28,413 nt of DNA from positions 5,001 through 33,413 of the forward strand of contig RPFO01001661.1 of NCBI GenBank assembly GCA_009746045.1, read 5' to 3'. Made by a program: the position numbers and the translations under genes. Position 1 is the first letter of the stretch, and every line of letters begins with the position of its first letter. The notes under the pieces were generated by a model. The model saw only the letters and a program-made list of their open reading frames with translations, made no database searches and was not told where the DNA came from. The stretch comes from Mesostigma viride (Eukaryota; Streptophyta; Mesostigmatophyceae; Mesostigmatales; Mesostigmataceae). Positions 16,349 to 24,789 of this stretch are shown here, piece by piece.

Positions 16349-17216
16349 CTTCTGTTCACGGATCTGCCACCAGGTCGGCAGGATGGTCTCACCCTTGAGC
16401 ATCTGCACGTCCACCCCCCCGAAATTCGTCCAATCAGTTGCCCACTCCTCCAGCTTCGCCGCGGCCACGGTCTTCGTGACCTCCTGCTCCTTCCCTCCCC
16501 GCGCAACGACCCTGAGCTTTTCCGCCTTCATGAAACCATTCAGCATTGCCTGGTACCACACAGATCTTTGGTCCACCGTCATATTGTCGGTGACCAGTTC
16601 GAATTTCACCGATTTGATGAGTGTGGTAAAGTGGTTCCCGTCCAGCACGAGAAAGCCGCAAATGGCTGGCGGCAACGGTGGCTTCTTCTCGAGTGGAGCC
16701 ATCTCCCAGGCGGACTTGCACAAACTGTCCAAAAGCGCGGCCTTTCTCACGTCCACGGGCTTAAGATCGTCCAGAATATCGGCCGGTCCTGTCAGAACCG
16801 CGGTGGAAGCAGCTTCGGCCATTCCCTTGGCCGAGCTCGTTCGCAGGTAGATATCAATCTCTTTGTCAGTCATTGCGCGAGCGTAGCCAGCCTTCATTGT
16901 CCGTGCCCCCCCATCTCCCCGAAGAGTTGCGCGAGCTGACGCTGGGTGCCTTCCTTTTTCATCCAGTCATGAAAAGTGTTGGGGCACCGGTCAGCCAAAA
17001 ACTGGAACGAGTACCGCCACACAGGAATCACCAGCTTGTCGTGGCCGTAGTCGGACTCCGAGTTTGCAAAAATGGTGGCGTTCTGCTCGGCTCTAGACAG
17101 ATGCAAGTCTCGTGCGAGGAGCTTCTGAGGCCCCACGAACAGGTTCCTTGTCCACACCCGATTTCGATGCACCAAGGCTTTGGACATCTCATCGAGGTCC
17201 CGAGGCTGAACGGCAA
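16349..17216 (-). CDS. Exon of the disrupted gene, part downstream of the insertion
   Basis: Continues directly from the 5' part at 28025: LAVQPRDLDEM, then SKALVHRNRVWTRNLFVGPQ, DKLVIPVWRYSFQFLADRCP, FHDWMKKEGTQRQLAQLFGE. A one-base break in the G7 run at 16906-16912 is followed by MKAGYARAMTDKEIDIYLRT, TAVLTGPADILDDLKPVDVR, PLPPAICGFLVLDGNHFTTL, EEWATDWTNFGGVDVQMLKG and the exon end at REQK. The protein looks globular, with no signal peptide or membrane segment. The family is not recognised. Confidence 0.65.
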
Positions 17217-17221
17217 GCTGC
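17217..17221. repeat. Target-site duplication of the LTR element, left copy
   Basis: GCTGC, repeated at 28025-28029. Five bp is the usual duplication length of Ty3/gypsy integration. Confidence 0.9.
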
Positions 17222-17792
17222 TGTTACGTCGCGTAACAATTCGTTGTAGTTACGGACGTAAATTAGGTCCTTTGCCTCGGTTGTCCCTAGGTTTACGTTT
17301 AGGCTCCTACCGGGACATTATTGTCCTCGTAACAGTACTGTGGTACATTGGGTGCCGTTGGGCGCCGCGCCGCGTACTTTACTAGTGGTCCTGATCCTGG
17401 GTAGAATGTAGTGGACCAGCGTGCATCAGTAGATTTAGTGGACCAGCGTGCACCTGTAGGCGAGGGCCATGTCGGCCCGAGCGTGTTGGACCGTTGGTGA
17501 CATTTATGCGCGTTCTACCCCTTGTGTGTGTACTCGGCGTGTGTTAAGTGAATTGACACATTTAGGCTTGGGTCACGGCAGTGTAGTTGTGTTTCCTTCC
17601 TCTATTCCTGGAGTAAACGGGTTTTGGTAAATGGTTGTATGGCGTATTATAGCAACACTTACGTTAATGCATTGAGATCAGCTCCGTCACGTTCGTCTTT
17701 CGCCAGAGGGTTAAGTAGAGGAGGCCTGACCAGTTTAGGTAGTATCAGGCCCATTAGAGGTAGAGGTGGAGGTAGATATCCGCGGCGTAACA
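17222..17792 (+). repeat. 5' LTR (571 bp)
   Basis: Begins with the palindrome TGTTACGTCGCGTAACA and ends CGGCGTAACA. Differs from the 3' LTR by lack of one C (near 17500) and T for C at 17531. It should contain the promoter for the element RNA. No clear TATA box or poly(A) signal was found. A 16-bp direct repeat lies at 17410 and 17437. Confidence 0.93.
17410..17452 (+). promoter_or_regulatory. Direct repeat in the LTR, possible enhancer
   Basis: AGTGGACCAGCGTGCA at 17410-17425 and again at 17437-17452, spaced 27 bp. Repeated motifs in U3 often bind transcription factors. This is inferred from position only. The same pair is in the 3' LTR at 27641 and 27668. Confidence 0.4.
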
Positions 17793-17998
17793 ATGGTTCC
17801 GGAGGAACTTCAGTAGGTAGTGAACGAGACGACTATCCCTTGCCACATACACCTTTTCAAGACCCCTTCCGCGTCCAGGAACAAGAAGTCGACACTTCCT
17901 TGATAGGTAATGGGCGGGTCGCCTTCAAGCTAGGAGCGTCGTGCTGCCCGTTTCGGGACACGCTTTACCTAGAAGCTAGACCTGCTCACAGCGGATAA
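17639..17998 (+). CDS. Small ORF starting in the LTR and crossing the primer-binding site
   Basis: An open frame of about 119 codons from ATG 17639 (MAYYSNTYVNALRSAPSRSS) to a stop at 17996-17998. The LTR-encoded part is basic and Arg/Gly-rich (RGLSRGGLTSLGSIRPIRGR, then GGGRYPRR), like RGG-type RNA-binding tails. The internal part is acidic to neutral (SERDDYPLPHTPFQDPFRVQ). The frame is intact in the young element and is also open through the end of the 3' LTR. Ty1 starts its gag in the LTR in a comparable way, but this frame does not continue into gag unless spliced. It could be a real N-terminal leader peptide or chance. Confidence 0.4.
   Translation: MAYYSNTYVNALRSAPSRSSFARGLSRGGLTSLGSIRPIRGRGGGRYPRRNNGSGGTSVGSERDDYPLPHTPFQDPFRVQEQEVDTSLIGNGRVAFKLGASCCPFRDTLYLEARPAHSG
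17794..17811 (+). other. Primer-binding-site candidate
   Basis: TGGTTCCGGAGGAACTTC begins one base after the LTR. The TGG start fits pairing with a tRNA CCA end. I could not assign the tRNA. The bases GTTCC-GGA-GGAAC within it form a hairpin of their own, which is unusual for a PBS. Confidence 0.5.
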
Positions 17999-18325
17999 AT
18001 CCTTTCGTAGTTAGCCTGTCCTTCGCCTTGTTTTCCTGCTTACGGTTGTTTCCTGCCTTAGATCGGGGAGTATTACTGTTCGGAGACGATTAGCGTCGCC
18101 GTACCTACACCTTTTTCCTTGTGCTGCTGCTTTATTAGACGGCCGCACCCGCAGAGTTACGGGGCGCTGTGTTAGGACGAGCGCTGGGATATCCGGCCGC
18201 TGACTTAGGACGAGAGCTGGAAACTCCCGCCCTCCTTCTTCTTTCGGTGATCCAGATCGTCAAGCTAAGTCGCCTACCCCTACCTCGTCTAGCTTGACAT
18301 CACAAGACACGCCAGGTGAGTTATC
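17999..18325 (+). other. Leader of the retrotransposon RNA
   Basis: No open frame with recognisable content. It is the 5' untranslated leader between the LTR-born ORF and the hybrid-binding ORF, ending in the splice-donor-like CAG|GTGAGT at 18313-18321. RNA packaging signals would be expected here. Confidence 0.5.
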
Positions 18326-18812
18326 ATGAGTCAACGTCGTGTTTTTACTGCGCCTTCCCATTCATCTAGTGATAATAGTTTAGCTAAGTATTACGTAGTT
18401 ATTACCCCTCAATGGTCAGCCATTTTCCTCTCTTGGTCAGATGCTAGGAAGATAGTGCAAAACCGTACATATAATGTAATTAGGTATAAGAAATTTGTTA
18501 CCTTCGAGGAAGCTCAACAATTCCTTATAGACCATAGCGTATCAGATCTAGGCCTACACGTACGTTCTACTCCTCATGGTCGCCCTCCTGTAGAAGCTCT
18601 AGATTTTGCTACCCCTCCTTCGTCTCCCCCTAAGAGGGCTGCATCCTCATCTAGCTTAGATACTCCTCTCACCTTGGAATTCGGTTCCCTATCCATTACT
18701 GTTGTTAAAAAGGACTGATTTAAATTGTTCCTTTCTTTTAAGCCATTAAAATCTTTTCCTTTTCTTTCCTTGCCTTATATTAGGCCTTGTCCTTTATCCT
18801 TGTTGCTTTCAG
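18316..18812 (+). promoter_or_regulatory. Predicted alternative intron containing the hybrid-binding ORF
   Basis: Donor CCAG|GTGAGT at 18316 matches the eukaryotic consensus. An acceptor with a long pyrimidine tract (CCTTTATCCTTGTTGCTTTCAG, ending 18812) lies 30 bases before the gag ATG at 18843. Removing 497 bp would delete the whole 130-residue ORF and place gag first on the message; retaining it would express that ORF first. A second good acceptor precedes the 3' ORF at 24784. This is predicted from sequence alone. Confidence 0.5.
18326..18718 (+). CDS. RNase H1 hybrid-binding / viroplasmin-like domain protein
   Basis: A 130-residue ORF from ATG 18326. Residues 21-70 fit the RNase H1 N-terminal hybrid-binding domain, also found in caulimovirus P6 (Cauli_VI family): strand KYYVVI (21-26), IFLSW (33-37) with the conserved Trp37, helix SDARKIVQ, then RYKKF (53-57) with the two lysines and aromatic seen in this fold, and T-EEA (59-63) opening the last helix. 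In cellular RNase H1 this domain binds RNA/DNA hybrids. The remainder (71-130) is Pro/Ser-rich and probably disordered. Placed upstream of gag it could handle the reverse-transcription hybrid or act as a translation factor like P6. The frame is intact, in contrast to gag. Domain call fairly firm, role inferred. Confidence 0.75.
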   Translation: MSQRRVFTAPSHSSSDNSLAKYYVVITPQWSAIFLSWSDARKIVQNRTYNVIRYKKFVTFEEAQQFLIDHSVSDLGLHVRSTPHGRPPVEALDFATPPSSPPKRAASSSSLDTPLTLEFGSLSITVVKKD

Positions 18813-18894
18813 TTAGATTTTTGATCATTTACTTAAACAAAAATGGATCCAATGGGTGGTAACCTGTCGCCTATACCTACCAATACTCCTACTA

Positions 18895-18896
<2 letters not shown>

Positions 18897-18925
<29 letters not shown>
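18897..18925 (+). repeat. (AAT)n microsatellite encoding poly-Asn
   Basis: About nine AAT units in the gag N-terminus. A frame change lies just downstream, so length variation of the tract is a likely cause. Confidence 0.8.
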
Positions 18926-18928
<3 letters not shown>

Positions 18929-20271
18929 CCATAACAACAATCGGGTAACCGACGGGACTCACTTGAAACGGTACACCATCTCACTCCTCAAGGTAATCTT
19001 CGTGCCTCACCTCCTTCTCCGCTTGCTGATGGTCGCCGTCGTCCCTCACTTACCCCTCCTACCTATGAACAACGTCAACGTATGCAAGTCAGATTTAGTG
19101 ATGACCCTTCCCTTACCCTGAACCAGGCCCCTGCCCCTCCTGCAACCTTGGCTCAACCCTCCAGCAGGTCCTCACTAACTAACAATGTTTTTAGGCCTCC
19201 TTCCCACCCTGTTCCTTCCATGCCTGCTCTTAACACGGGTCGTGCCTCTGCCCCTGTCGGTCCTTCTGGGCGCCCTAGTGCAGTTCCCTTTTACCCACCT
19301 GCTTCCTGGTCCTACCCTGAGACGGCCTATGAGGCAGCCCAGGTCCCTACCCGTGTGGCTGATTTAGAAGTTAATAGTGATTTCAGCACCATGCCCTTAG
19401 ATGACAGAAATTATGATCATTTTGCCTATTCCTCTCTTCGTGAGCAATATACTGTCCCCTTCTCTTATGGGCACCAGCCTGAAACGGTGGCCCCGTCTAG
19501 ACCCCTACCCAAGACTTTTCCTCTTCCTTCCTTCTATCCCGCTTATGTAGCAGTGGAAGAGTGGCCCTATGGGAAAAACTGACTCTTCTAATCCCCCTAA
19601 GCCCCCTGCTCTTCCCCTCTTTGCTAACCTTCCCAAGCTGGATGTCAAGTCTACCCCTCAACAGTTTTTCACCTTTATTATGTTGCTTACACAGAACACG
19701 GAGTCGTGGCAGAATCATAATAGATGGCGTCTTTCTGATGCTGTATTAGTTCCTCACTATCTCACAACCTGTATTACTCCTGAGCTTGCTAACCTCATTC
19801 AGTGTGAGTCTTTGGCCTCTCATGCCTACCCTAACTCTGTAGCAGAATTGTTTAAGCGTTTAGAGAACCATTTAGTCCCTCCTGATTCAGATTGGCAGGA
19901 TAGATTAGCCTTTGGTACCTTGCAGCAGGGTACTAAATCATTTAAGAATATATGAAAGAGTTTGATGCTCAGATGGTACGAATTAGGGATTTGTCGGGTG
20001 CAGAAGTACGTGCTCGCTTCCTCCAAGGCCTCAGTAGACCCTTATTACGTGAAGTCAAGCGCCAGTTCTCTGCCTACCGTTTTACTGATCTGCCCCTCAA
20101 GCATGTGCGCCAGCATCTCTTGCGTGTAGCAGATTTCTTCTCCACCCTTCTCTTCCTACCCGTTCCCGTATTAATAATATTATCCTTACCCCTGAGGAGG
20201 AGAACTCCTATGTAGAAGAATTAGATATCTGTGTTACTGACCTTTCAGCTCTTGATGTCTCTCATATCACA

Positions 20272-20313
20272 TGCTATCATTGTAAGGAAGTAGGTCATCT
20301 TAAACGTGAGTGC
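20272..20313 (+). other. CCHC zinc knuckle of gag
   Basis: C-YH-C-KEVG-H-LKRE-C, the exact CX2CX4HX4C spacing of retroviral and retrotransposon nucleocapsids, which bind the genomic RNA. Confidence 0.9.
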
Positions 20314-20560
20314 CCCAAGTTCCTTTCGGGTGCTCCCCCTCATCCCGACGCTCGCCCTCCTCGTACCCCTCAGCGTGCTCCTATTCGTCCTACTTCAGGA
20401 CGCATTCCTTCAGCTACCCCTAGTAGGCTGAATGCTGTGCAGACAGGATCCCCAGGGTTCCCCTATGATAATCAGGCTCCCGCACCCTCTTCAATCCCTC
20501 GTGACCCTCCAGCAGTGGCTTTTTCGCCAGGGTCTTCTTCGGGGTTAGTTCCTATGGATT

Positions 20561-20572
20561 TGGGGGGGGAGG
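20561..20572 (+). other. Internal polypurine word 1
   Basis: TGGGGGGGGAGG, identical to the tract at the 3' LTR (27441-27452), extended here by GGGAACAG. Lies at the gag/pol junction. Confidence 0.6.
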
Positions 20573-20707
20573 GGGAACAGTAGGCCTGTCAGCCGGGGGT
20601 AACCTGGACAGGTCCTTAGATAGTACCCCAGATAAAATTTTTGCCTGCCTGTTTTTATAACCTCTGTAGGAGCTGAATCTTCCCTACCACTACGTGTGCG
20701 TCCTCTT

Positions 20708-23161
20708 ATGTTCTTGAATGGTGGTTTAACCGTCCCTCACACTGTTGTAGACCCCTTCTTGCATGCTGATGAACTCTTGAATGTCTCTGTGTTGGTAGAT
20801 AGCGGTGCGGCTAGCTCCTTTGTGAGCGAGGCCCTAGTTAGACGTTTAGGACTAGTCCCTACCCCTCACACCAAACCCGTTACTGTTCATTATGCTGATG
20901 GTCGCACCAGTCATTCCCCGGGTACGGTGTCCCTTCCCATGGTTATACAAGGACGTACTGTCAACCTGACGGCCACTATAGGCCCTATCACTACCGCTGA
21001 TGTATTACTAGGATTAGATTGGCACCAGGATAATAAGATTACTATTAATTATGATACCATGGTCATTTGGTTTCCAGATAGCTCTTACTGGGTACCTGAA
21101 CGTCATTATAGATTGGAAAATTTATCCTTGGTAGATATTACTCCTCCTACACCTGTTGATCCTCCTGTAAGACCTATACCTGAAGTATTAATGTCAAATG
21201 ACGAATTACGTTCTGAATTAAAGCAAAATGGATACCTATTATGTATGTTCCTTCAGTTAGAAGTACAAGAGATACCTATCACTAATAATAGTGTGGATAT
21301 AGATGTAAATACAGTGGATACAATAGGAGTAGGATTTACTGAAAATGAAATAGTAAGATACATGGCTGTGATAGATTCCTCAAAAGTATTTGAAGAAAAG
21401 ACTCCTTCTTATCCTCCTCCTCGTTCTGTTTTACACCGTGTAGTTATCAAGGACGGTGCAGTTCCTACGCACTCTCCGATGTATAGAATGGGCCCTACCG
21501 AGTTAAAGGAACTAAAACAGATTTTAGTGTCATTATTAGAAGCAGGATTGATAGAGCCTAGTAACTCCCCCTACTCAGCTGGTGTCCTGTTAGTTCCTAA
21601 GCCAAATGGCAAGTTTCGCCTAGTTACTGATTATAGGAAGTTGAATGATATTACTGTGAAATCTAAATACCCTCTACCTCGTATTGATGATATATTTAAT
21701 AAGGTTAAAGGTTCCACTTGTTTCACAGTACTGGATTGTGCGGATGGTTTTTGGCAGTTGCGGATAGCTCCTGAGGATTGCCATAAAACCGCCTTTGCTA
21801 CCCCTTTTGGTCATTACCAGTTTAGAGTAGCGGCTATGGGACTCTGTAACTCGCCTGCCTCTTTTCAAATGTTAATGAATGAAGTGCTTAGACCTGTTAT
21901 GGGAAATTCTCATCTTCCTCAGGTGTCCTCTGATCTAAAGGATCCTTCCTTCTCCTCTGTTTCTTTATCTGAGCATGACCGTTCTTGTGCTCAAGCTTAC
22001 TTAGATGATATTCTTATTTACTCTCCTGATTTTGAAACGCACCTACGTGATTTAAAGAAAGTATTAGAAATAATGGCTGAAAATTCTTTGTGGGCGCGCC
22101 GTGCTAAAGTGCGTTCGGGTAGGAGTGTCCCATTTTTAGGGCACGTTCTGTCAGATGCCGGGGTCGCTACCGACCCGGATAAAACTAAGTCAATTCAGGA
22201 ATGGCCTACTCCTACCGACGTTAAAGGTGTACGTAGTTTCCTAGGAATTGCTTCTTACTATAGGCGTTTTATCCCGCGTTTCGCAACTATAGCAGCCCCT
22301 ATTAATCATTTATTAAAGAAGGATATCCCCTTTGTTTGGAGTAGTGAGTGTCAGTCTGCTTTTCAGTGCCTAAAATCCCTACTCCTTTCCCCTCCTGTAC
22401 TCATCCTACCGGATACTACTAAACCCTTTGTTGTGGCTACAGATGCTAGTAAAGTAGCTATAGGTGGTGTCCTTCTCCAGGATCAGGGTCAGGGCTTACA
22501 GCCAATTGAGTATATCTCTAGGACAATGCTCCCTGCGGAGCGTAACTATCCCGTCCACCAGCAGGAACTCTTAGCTGTGGTGTATTGTTGCCACGCGTGG
22601 CAGCACTTCCTTAAAGGTGCTCAATTTGATGTCTGCCTGAATGAACCCTGTGAGCTAGATCCTTATAGGTTAGTTATCCAAACGGATCATCGTCCCCTTA
22701 CCCATCTTCTCTCCCAACCCAACCTTACCCCTCGGCAAGCGCGCTGGATGGAATTTTTAGCACAGTTTTCCCCTTTTAAACTTCAGTATGTCAAGGGTGT
22801 AGATAACATAGTACCAGATGCACTCTCTCGTCGTGCAGACTATTCCTTCTTCGAGGACCTTGATGTTCTCAATACTACTCTAGTTCCTACTACTATGGGT
22901 GTAACCCCTTATGGTGAACTACCTGATGATGATTCCTATGCCTACCTCTTTCATACAGCTGTTCGCATGCCTGATCTCCTTTCTCACGTAGGACTCTCTC
23001 TCCCGTGTGAGGCCCTTCCCGTGGCCTCGGTGGGGGGGGAGGGGAAAAATAAAATTTCTATACCGCTTAGCCATATAGCGACTAGGTCAGGAAAGTCTTA
23101 TGAAAACGTAGTCCCTAGGACCTCCCCTTCTCTTTGGCAAGGCGGTAGGAGATCTCTTTAA
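20708..23161 (+). CDS. pol: pol: protease, reverse transcriptase, RNase H
   Basis: One continuous frame of about 817 codons from the first ATG (20708); the same frame is open further upstream and may be fused to gag. Protease: VLVDSGAASSF (catalytic Asp codon 20798) and DVLLGLDW. RT: KFRLVTDYRKLND, first catalytic Asp in FTVLDCADGFWQL (codon 21734), AMGLCNSPASFQ, and YLDDILIY (21998-22021). RNase H: Asp in VVATDASK (22442), Glu in HQQELLAV, Asp in VIQTDHRPL and the final Asp in VPDALSR. All residues needed for catalysis are present. Odd features: about 28 extra residues between VLRPVMG and YLDD, and about 14 between the RNase H helix and TDH. It makes the cDNA in virus-like particles. Confidence 0.92.
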   Translation: MFLNGGLTVPHTVVDPFLHADELLNVSVLVDSGAASSFVSEALVRRLGLVPTPHTKPVTVHYADGRTSHSPGTVSLPMVIQGRTVNLTATIGPITTADVLLGLDWHQDNKITINYDTMVIWFPDSSYWVPERHYRLENLSLVDITPPTPVDPPVRPIPEVLMSNDELRSELKQNGYLLCMFLQLEVQEIPITNNSVDIDVNTVDTIGVGFTENEIVRYMAVIDSSKVFEEKTPSYPPPRSVLHRVVIKDGAVPTHSPMYRMGPTELKELKQILVSLLEAGLIEPSNSPYSAGVLLVPKPNGKFRLVTDYRKLNDITVKSKYPLPRIDDIFNKVKGSTCFTVLDCADGFWQLRIAPEDCHKTAFATPFGHYQFRVAAMGLCNSPASFQMLMNEVLRPVMGNSHLPQVSSDLKDPSFSSVSLSEHDRSCAQAYLDDILIYSPDFETHLRDLKKVLEIMAENSLWARRAKVRSGRSVPFLGHVLSDAGVATDPDKTKSIQEWPTPTDVKGVRSFLGIASYYRRFIPRFATIAAPINHLLKKDIPFVWSSECQSAFQCLKSLLLSPPVLILPDTTKPFVVATDASKVAIGGVLLQDQGQGLQPIEYISRTMLPAERNYPVHQQELLAVVYCCHAWQHFLKGAQFDVCLNEPCELDPYRLVIQTDHRPLTHLLSQPNLTPRQARWMEFLAQFSPFKLQYVKGVDNIVPDALSRRADYSFFEDLDVLNTTLVPTTMGVTPYGELPDDDSYAYLFHTAVRMPDLLSHVGLSLPCEALPVASVGGEGKNKISIPLSHIATRSGKSYENVVPRTSPSLWQGGRRSL
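23031..23042 (+). other. Internal polypurine word 2
   Basis: TGGGGGGGGAGG, continued by GGAAAAATAAAATTT. Same 12 bases as at 20561 and 27441. Lies between RNase H and integrase. Confidence 0.6.
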
Positions 23162-23186
23162 ACCTGTTCTGGATACTTCTGTAGCG

Positions 23187-24713
23187 ATGCCTACCTCTGA
23201 TCTTGAACGCCTTATTAGTAGATTTACGGCCACTGAGCCGGAAGCATTAGCTGCCATTGCTGCACATCCCCAACAATTAGGCAAGCACCCTTGTAAATTT
23301 GTAGGTGGGTTTTTATATGTGCAGATAGCAGATTCTCCCCCTCAATGGCGCCTGTATGTCCCTCCTATCTGTCGCTCCTCCTTGCTCTTTGAGTTGCATG
23401 ACTTAGCTGCTCATCAGGGTGGTAAACGGGTACGGGACCTAGTAGCCCGCTCTTATTACTGGCCTTCCCTTTATAAGGATGTGGATGAGTATGTTAGAAC
23501 TTGTCAATCTTGCCAGGAAATGAAACCCAATAATGTAGGACAGATAGCAGAACCTAGGACCTTGCCTGACCCTATCATGCCTTGGGATTCTATCATGATG
23601 GATTTTGTAGGACCTTTTAGAAAGAATGATAGGGGCAATGCCCAAATCCTTGTGTTCATAGATCGTTTTACTCGTATGTGCCATCTTGTGCCGTGTCCTT
23701 TAGAACTCACCGCACGTGATTGCGCACGCCTATACCTCAATAATGTATATAGATATCATGGATTGAGTAGGCAGTTTATTAGTGATAAGGATAAATTATT
23801 TACCTCAGATTTTTGGCAGCAGTTTTTCGCTGCCATCGGTACCAAGGTTACCTACGGTACTGCCTACCACTCCTCCTCCTCTCATTTAGTAGAGCGTCTT
23901 AATAGAGTAGTAGAAGAAGCGCTTAGGCACTATGTTAATGGCTCGGGTAGTGATTGGGAGGATTATTTATGTTTGGTAGAGTTCTCCCTCAACAATTGTC
24001 CCCAAGCTGCGCATGGATATACGCCCTTCTTCTTAGATACTGGTAGACAGCCCCTTACCCCTACCTCTCTCTTAGCTAGTCCTCTACGGGACAAGGATGA
24101 TGTGTCCCGAGATACTGTAGAAGGTGTACAGTCCTTACTAGATAGAATGAAAACTGCTCATGACCACGCGATCTCAGGGTATCAAAAAGCTCAGGCTAAG
24201 TACCTTGCTAGGTTGCGTGCCTCCTTAGATAGACGAGCACCTGAGATAGAAGTAGGAGATCTAGTATTAGTAGAAGGCCCCCGTGTTGGCCGTTTTGCTC
24301 ATAAGTTTGAAGCAGAACTGAAGGTCAAACTTAGGCCTGCCTTCTTAGGACCCTTCCATGTGTTGTCTAGGGTAGGAAATTTCTTGTATAAAGTCGATAT
24401 CCCTACCTCTTGGCAAACGCATTCAAACACCTTCCATAGGAGCCAGCTTAAACTGTACCACCCTAGTACGTTCGCTGGCAGGGAGTTAGCGCCTGCCCCT
24501 TTAGAGCATAATCCTGACACTGGGGAAGTAGAAGACGAAGTAGAAAGCATCGTGGCCCATCGAGATATCAAAAAGGGCCGCGGTACCCAGCGTCAGTATA
24601 AAGTGAAGTGGATGTATGCTCGTAGTGAAGTAGATAAGGTTTGGTATACGGAGAGTGAGCTAGATGGGTGTAGTCGCCTGCTGCAGGAATATAAAACCCT
24701 GCACAAGCTCTAG
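23187..24713 (+). CDS. pol: pol: integrase with GPF motif and chromodomain
   Basis: A 508-codon frame from ATG 23187. Sense extends upstream to about 23115 (LFGKAVGDLFKPVLD), so it is probably the 3' part of pol separated by a frame change at 23100-23160. Zinc domain HHCC: HDLAAHQGG and CQSCQ. Catalytic core: Asp in MMDFVGPF (23601), Asp in FISDKDKLF (23784), Glu in VERLNR (23892), with exactly 35 residues between the last two (D,D-35-E). Then LGPFHVLSRVGNFLYKVDIP (GPY/F module) and a C-terminal chromodomain from 24532: VESIVAHRDIKKG, QYKVKWMYA, WYTESELD. Chromodomains direct integration to modified chromatin. It looks functional. Confidence 0.93.
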   Translation: MPTSDLERLISRFTATEPEALAAIAAHPQQLGKHPCKFVGGFLYVQIADSPPQWRLYVPPICRSSLLFELHDLAAHQGGKRVRDLVARSYYWPSLYKDVDEYVRTCQSCQEMKPNNVGQIAEPRTLPDPIMPWDSIMMDFVGPFRKNDRGNAQILVFIDRFTRMCHLVPCPLELTARDCARLYLNNVYRYHGLSRQFISDKDKLFTSDFWQQFFAAIGTKVTYGTAYHSSSSHLVERLNRVVEEALRHYVNGSGSDWEDYLCLVEFSLNNCPQAAHGYTPFFLDTGRQPLTPTSLLASPLRDKDDVSRDTVEGVQSLLDRMKTAHDHAISGYQKAQAKYLARLRASLDRRAPEIEVGDLVLVEGPRVGRFAHKFEAELKVKLRPAFLGPFHVLSRVGNFLYKVDIPTSWQTHSNTFHRSQLKLYHPSTFAGRELAPAPLEHNPDTGEVEDEVESIVAHRDIKKGRGTQRQYKVKWMYARSEVDKVWYTESELDGCSRLLQEYKTLHKL

Positions 24714-24783
24714 TCGTAGGCCTTCTCCTCTCTTATGTTATGTCTGCTGTCGACGGGTGGTTGGTTGTCCCCTCCCCTCCGCA

Positions 24784-24789
24784 GCCGTC
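24784..24789 (+). promoter_or_regulatory. Splice acceptor candidate before the 3' ORF
   Basis: A pyrimidine tract TTGTCCCCTCCCCTCCGCAG ends at 24784, five bases before the ATG at 24790. This is the arrangement expected for a subgenomic, env-like message. Predicted only. Confidence 0.5.

Larger units (their letters stand above)
18843..20583 (+). pseudogene. gag: gag (capsid and nucleocapsid), frameshifted
   Basis: Starts at ATG 18843 (MDPMGGNLSPIP), includes an Asn run from AAT repeats (18897-18925), then a Pro/Ser-rich N-terminal part (19082-19580), and a capsid-like region (19569-20150). The latter has the retrotransposon gag signature: W at 19710-19735, LAFGTLQQGTKSFKN, then EFDAQMVRIRDL and RFLQGLSRPLLREVKRQ. 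The nucleocapsid has one CCHC zinc knuckle (20272-20313), followed by a basic Pro-rich tail, and stops at 20581-20583. Frame changes occur near 18930-18960, 19575, 19945 and 20150, so no single frame covers it. Most breaks read as one missing base. They may be real or sequencing errors. Confidence 0.75.
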
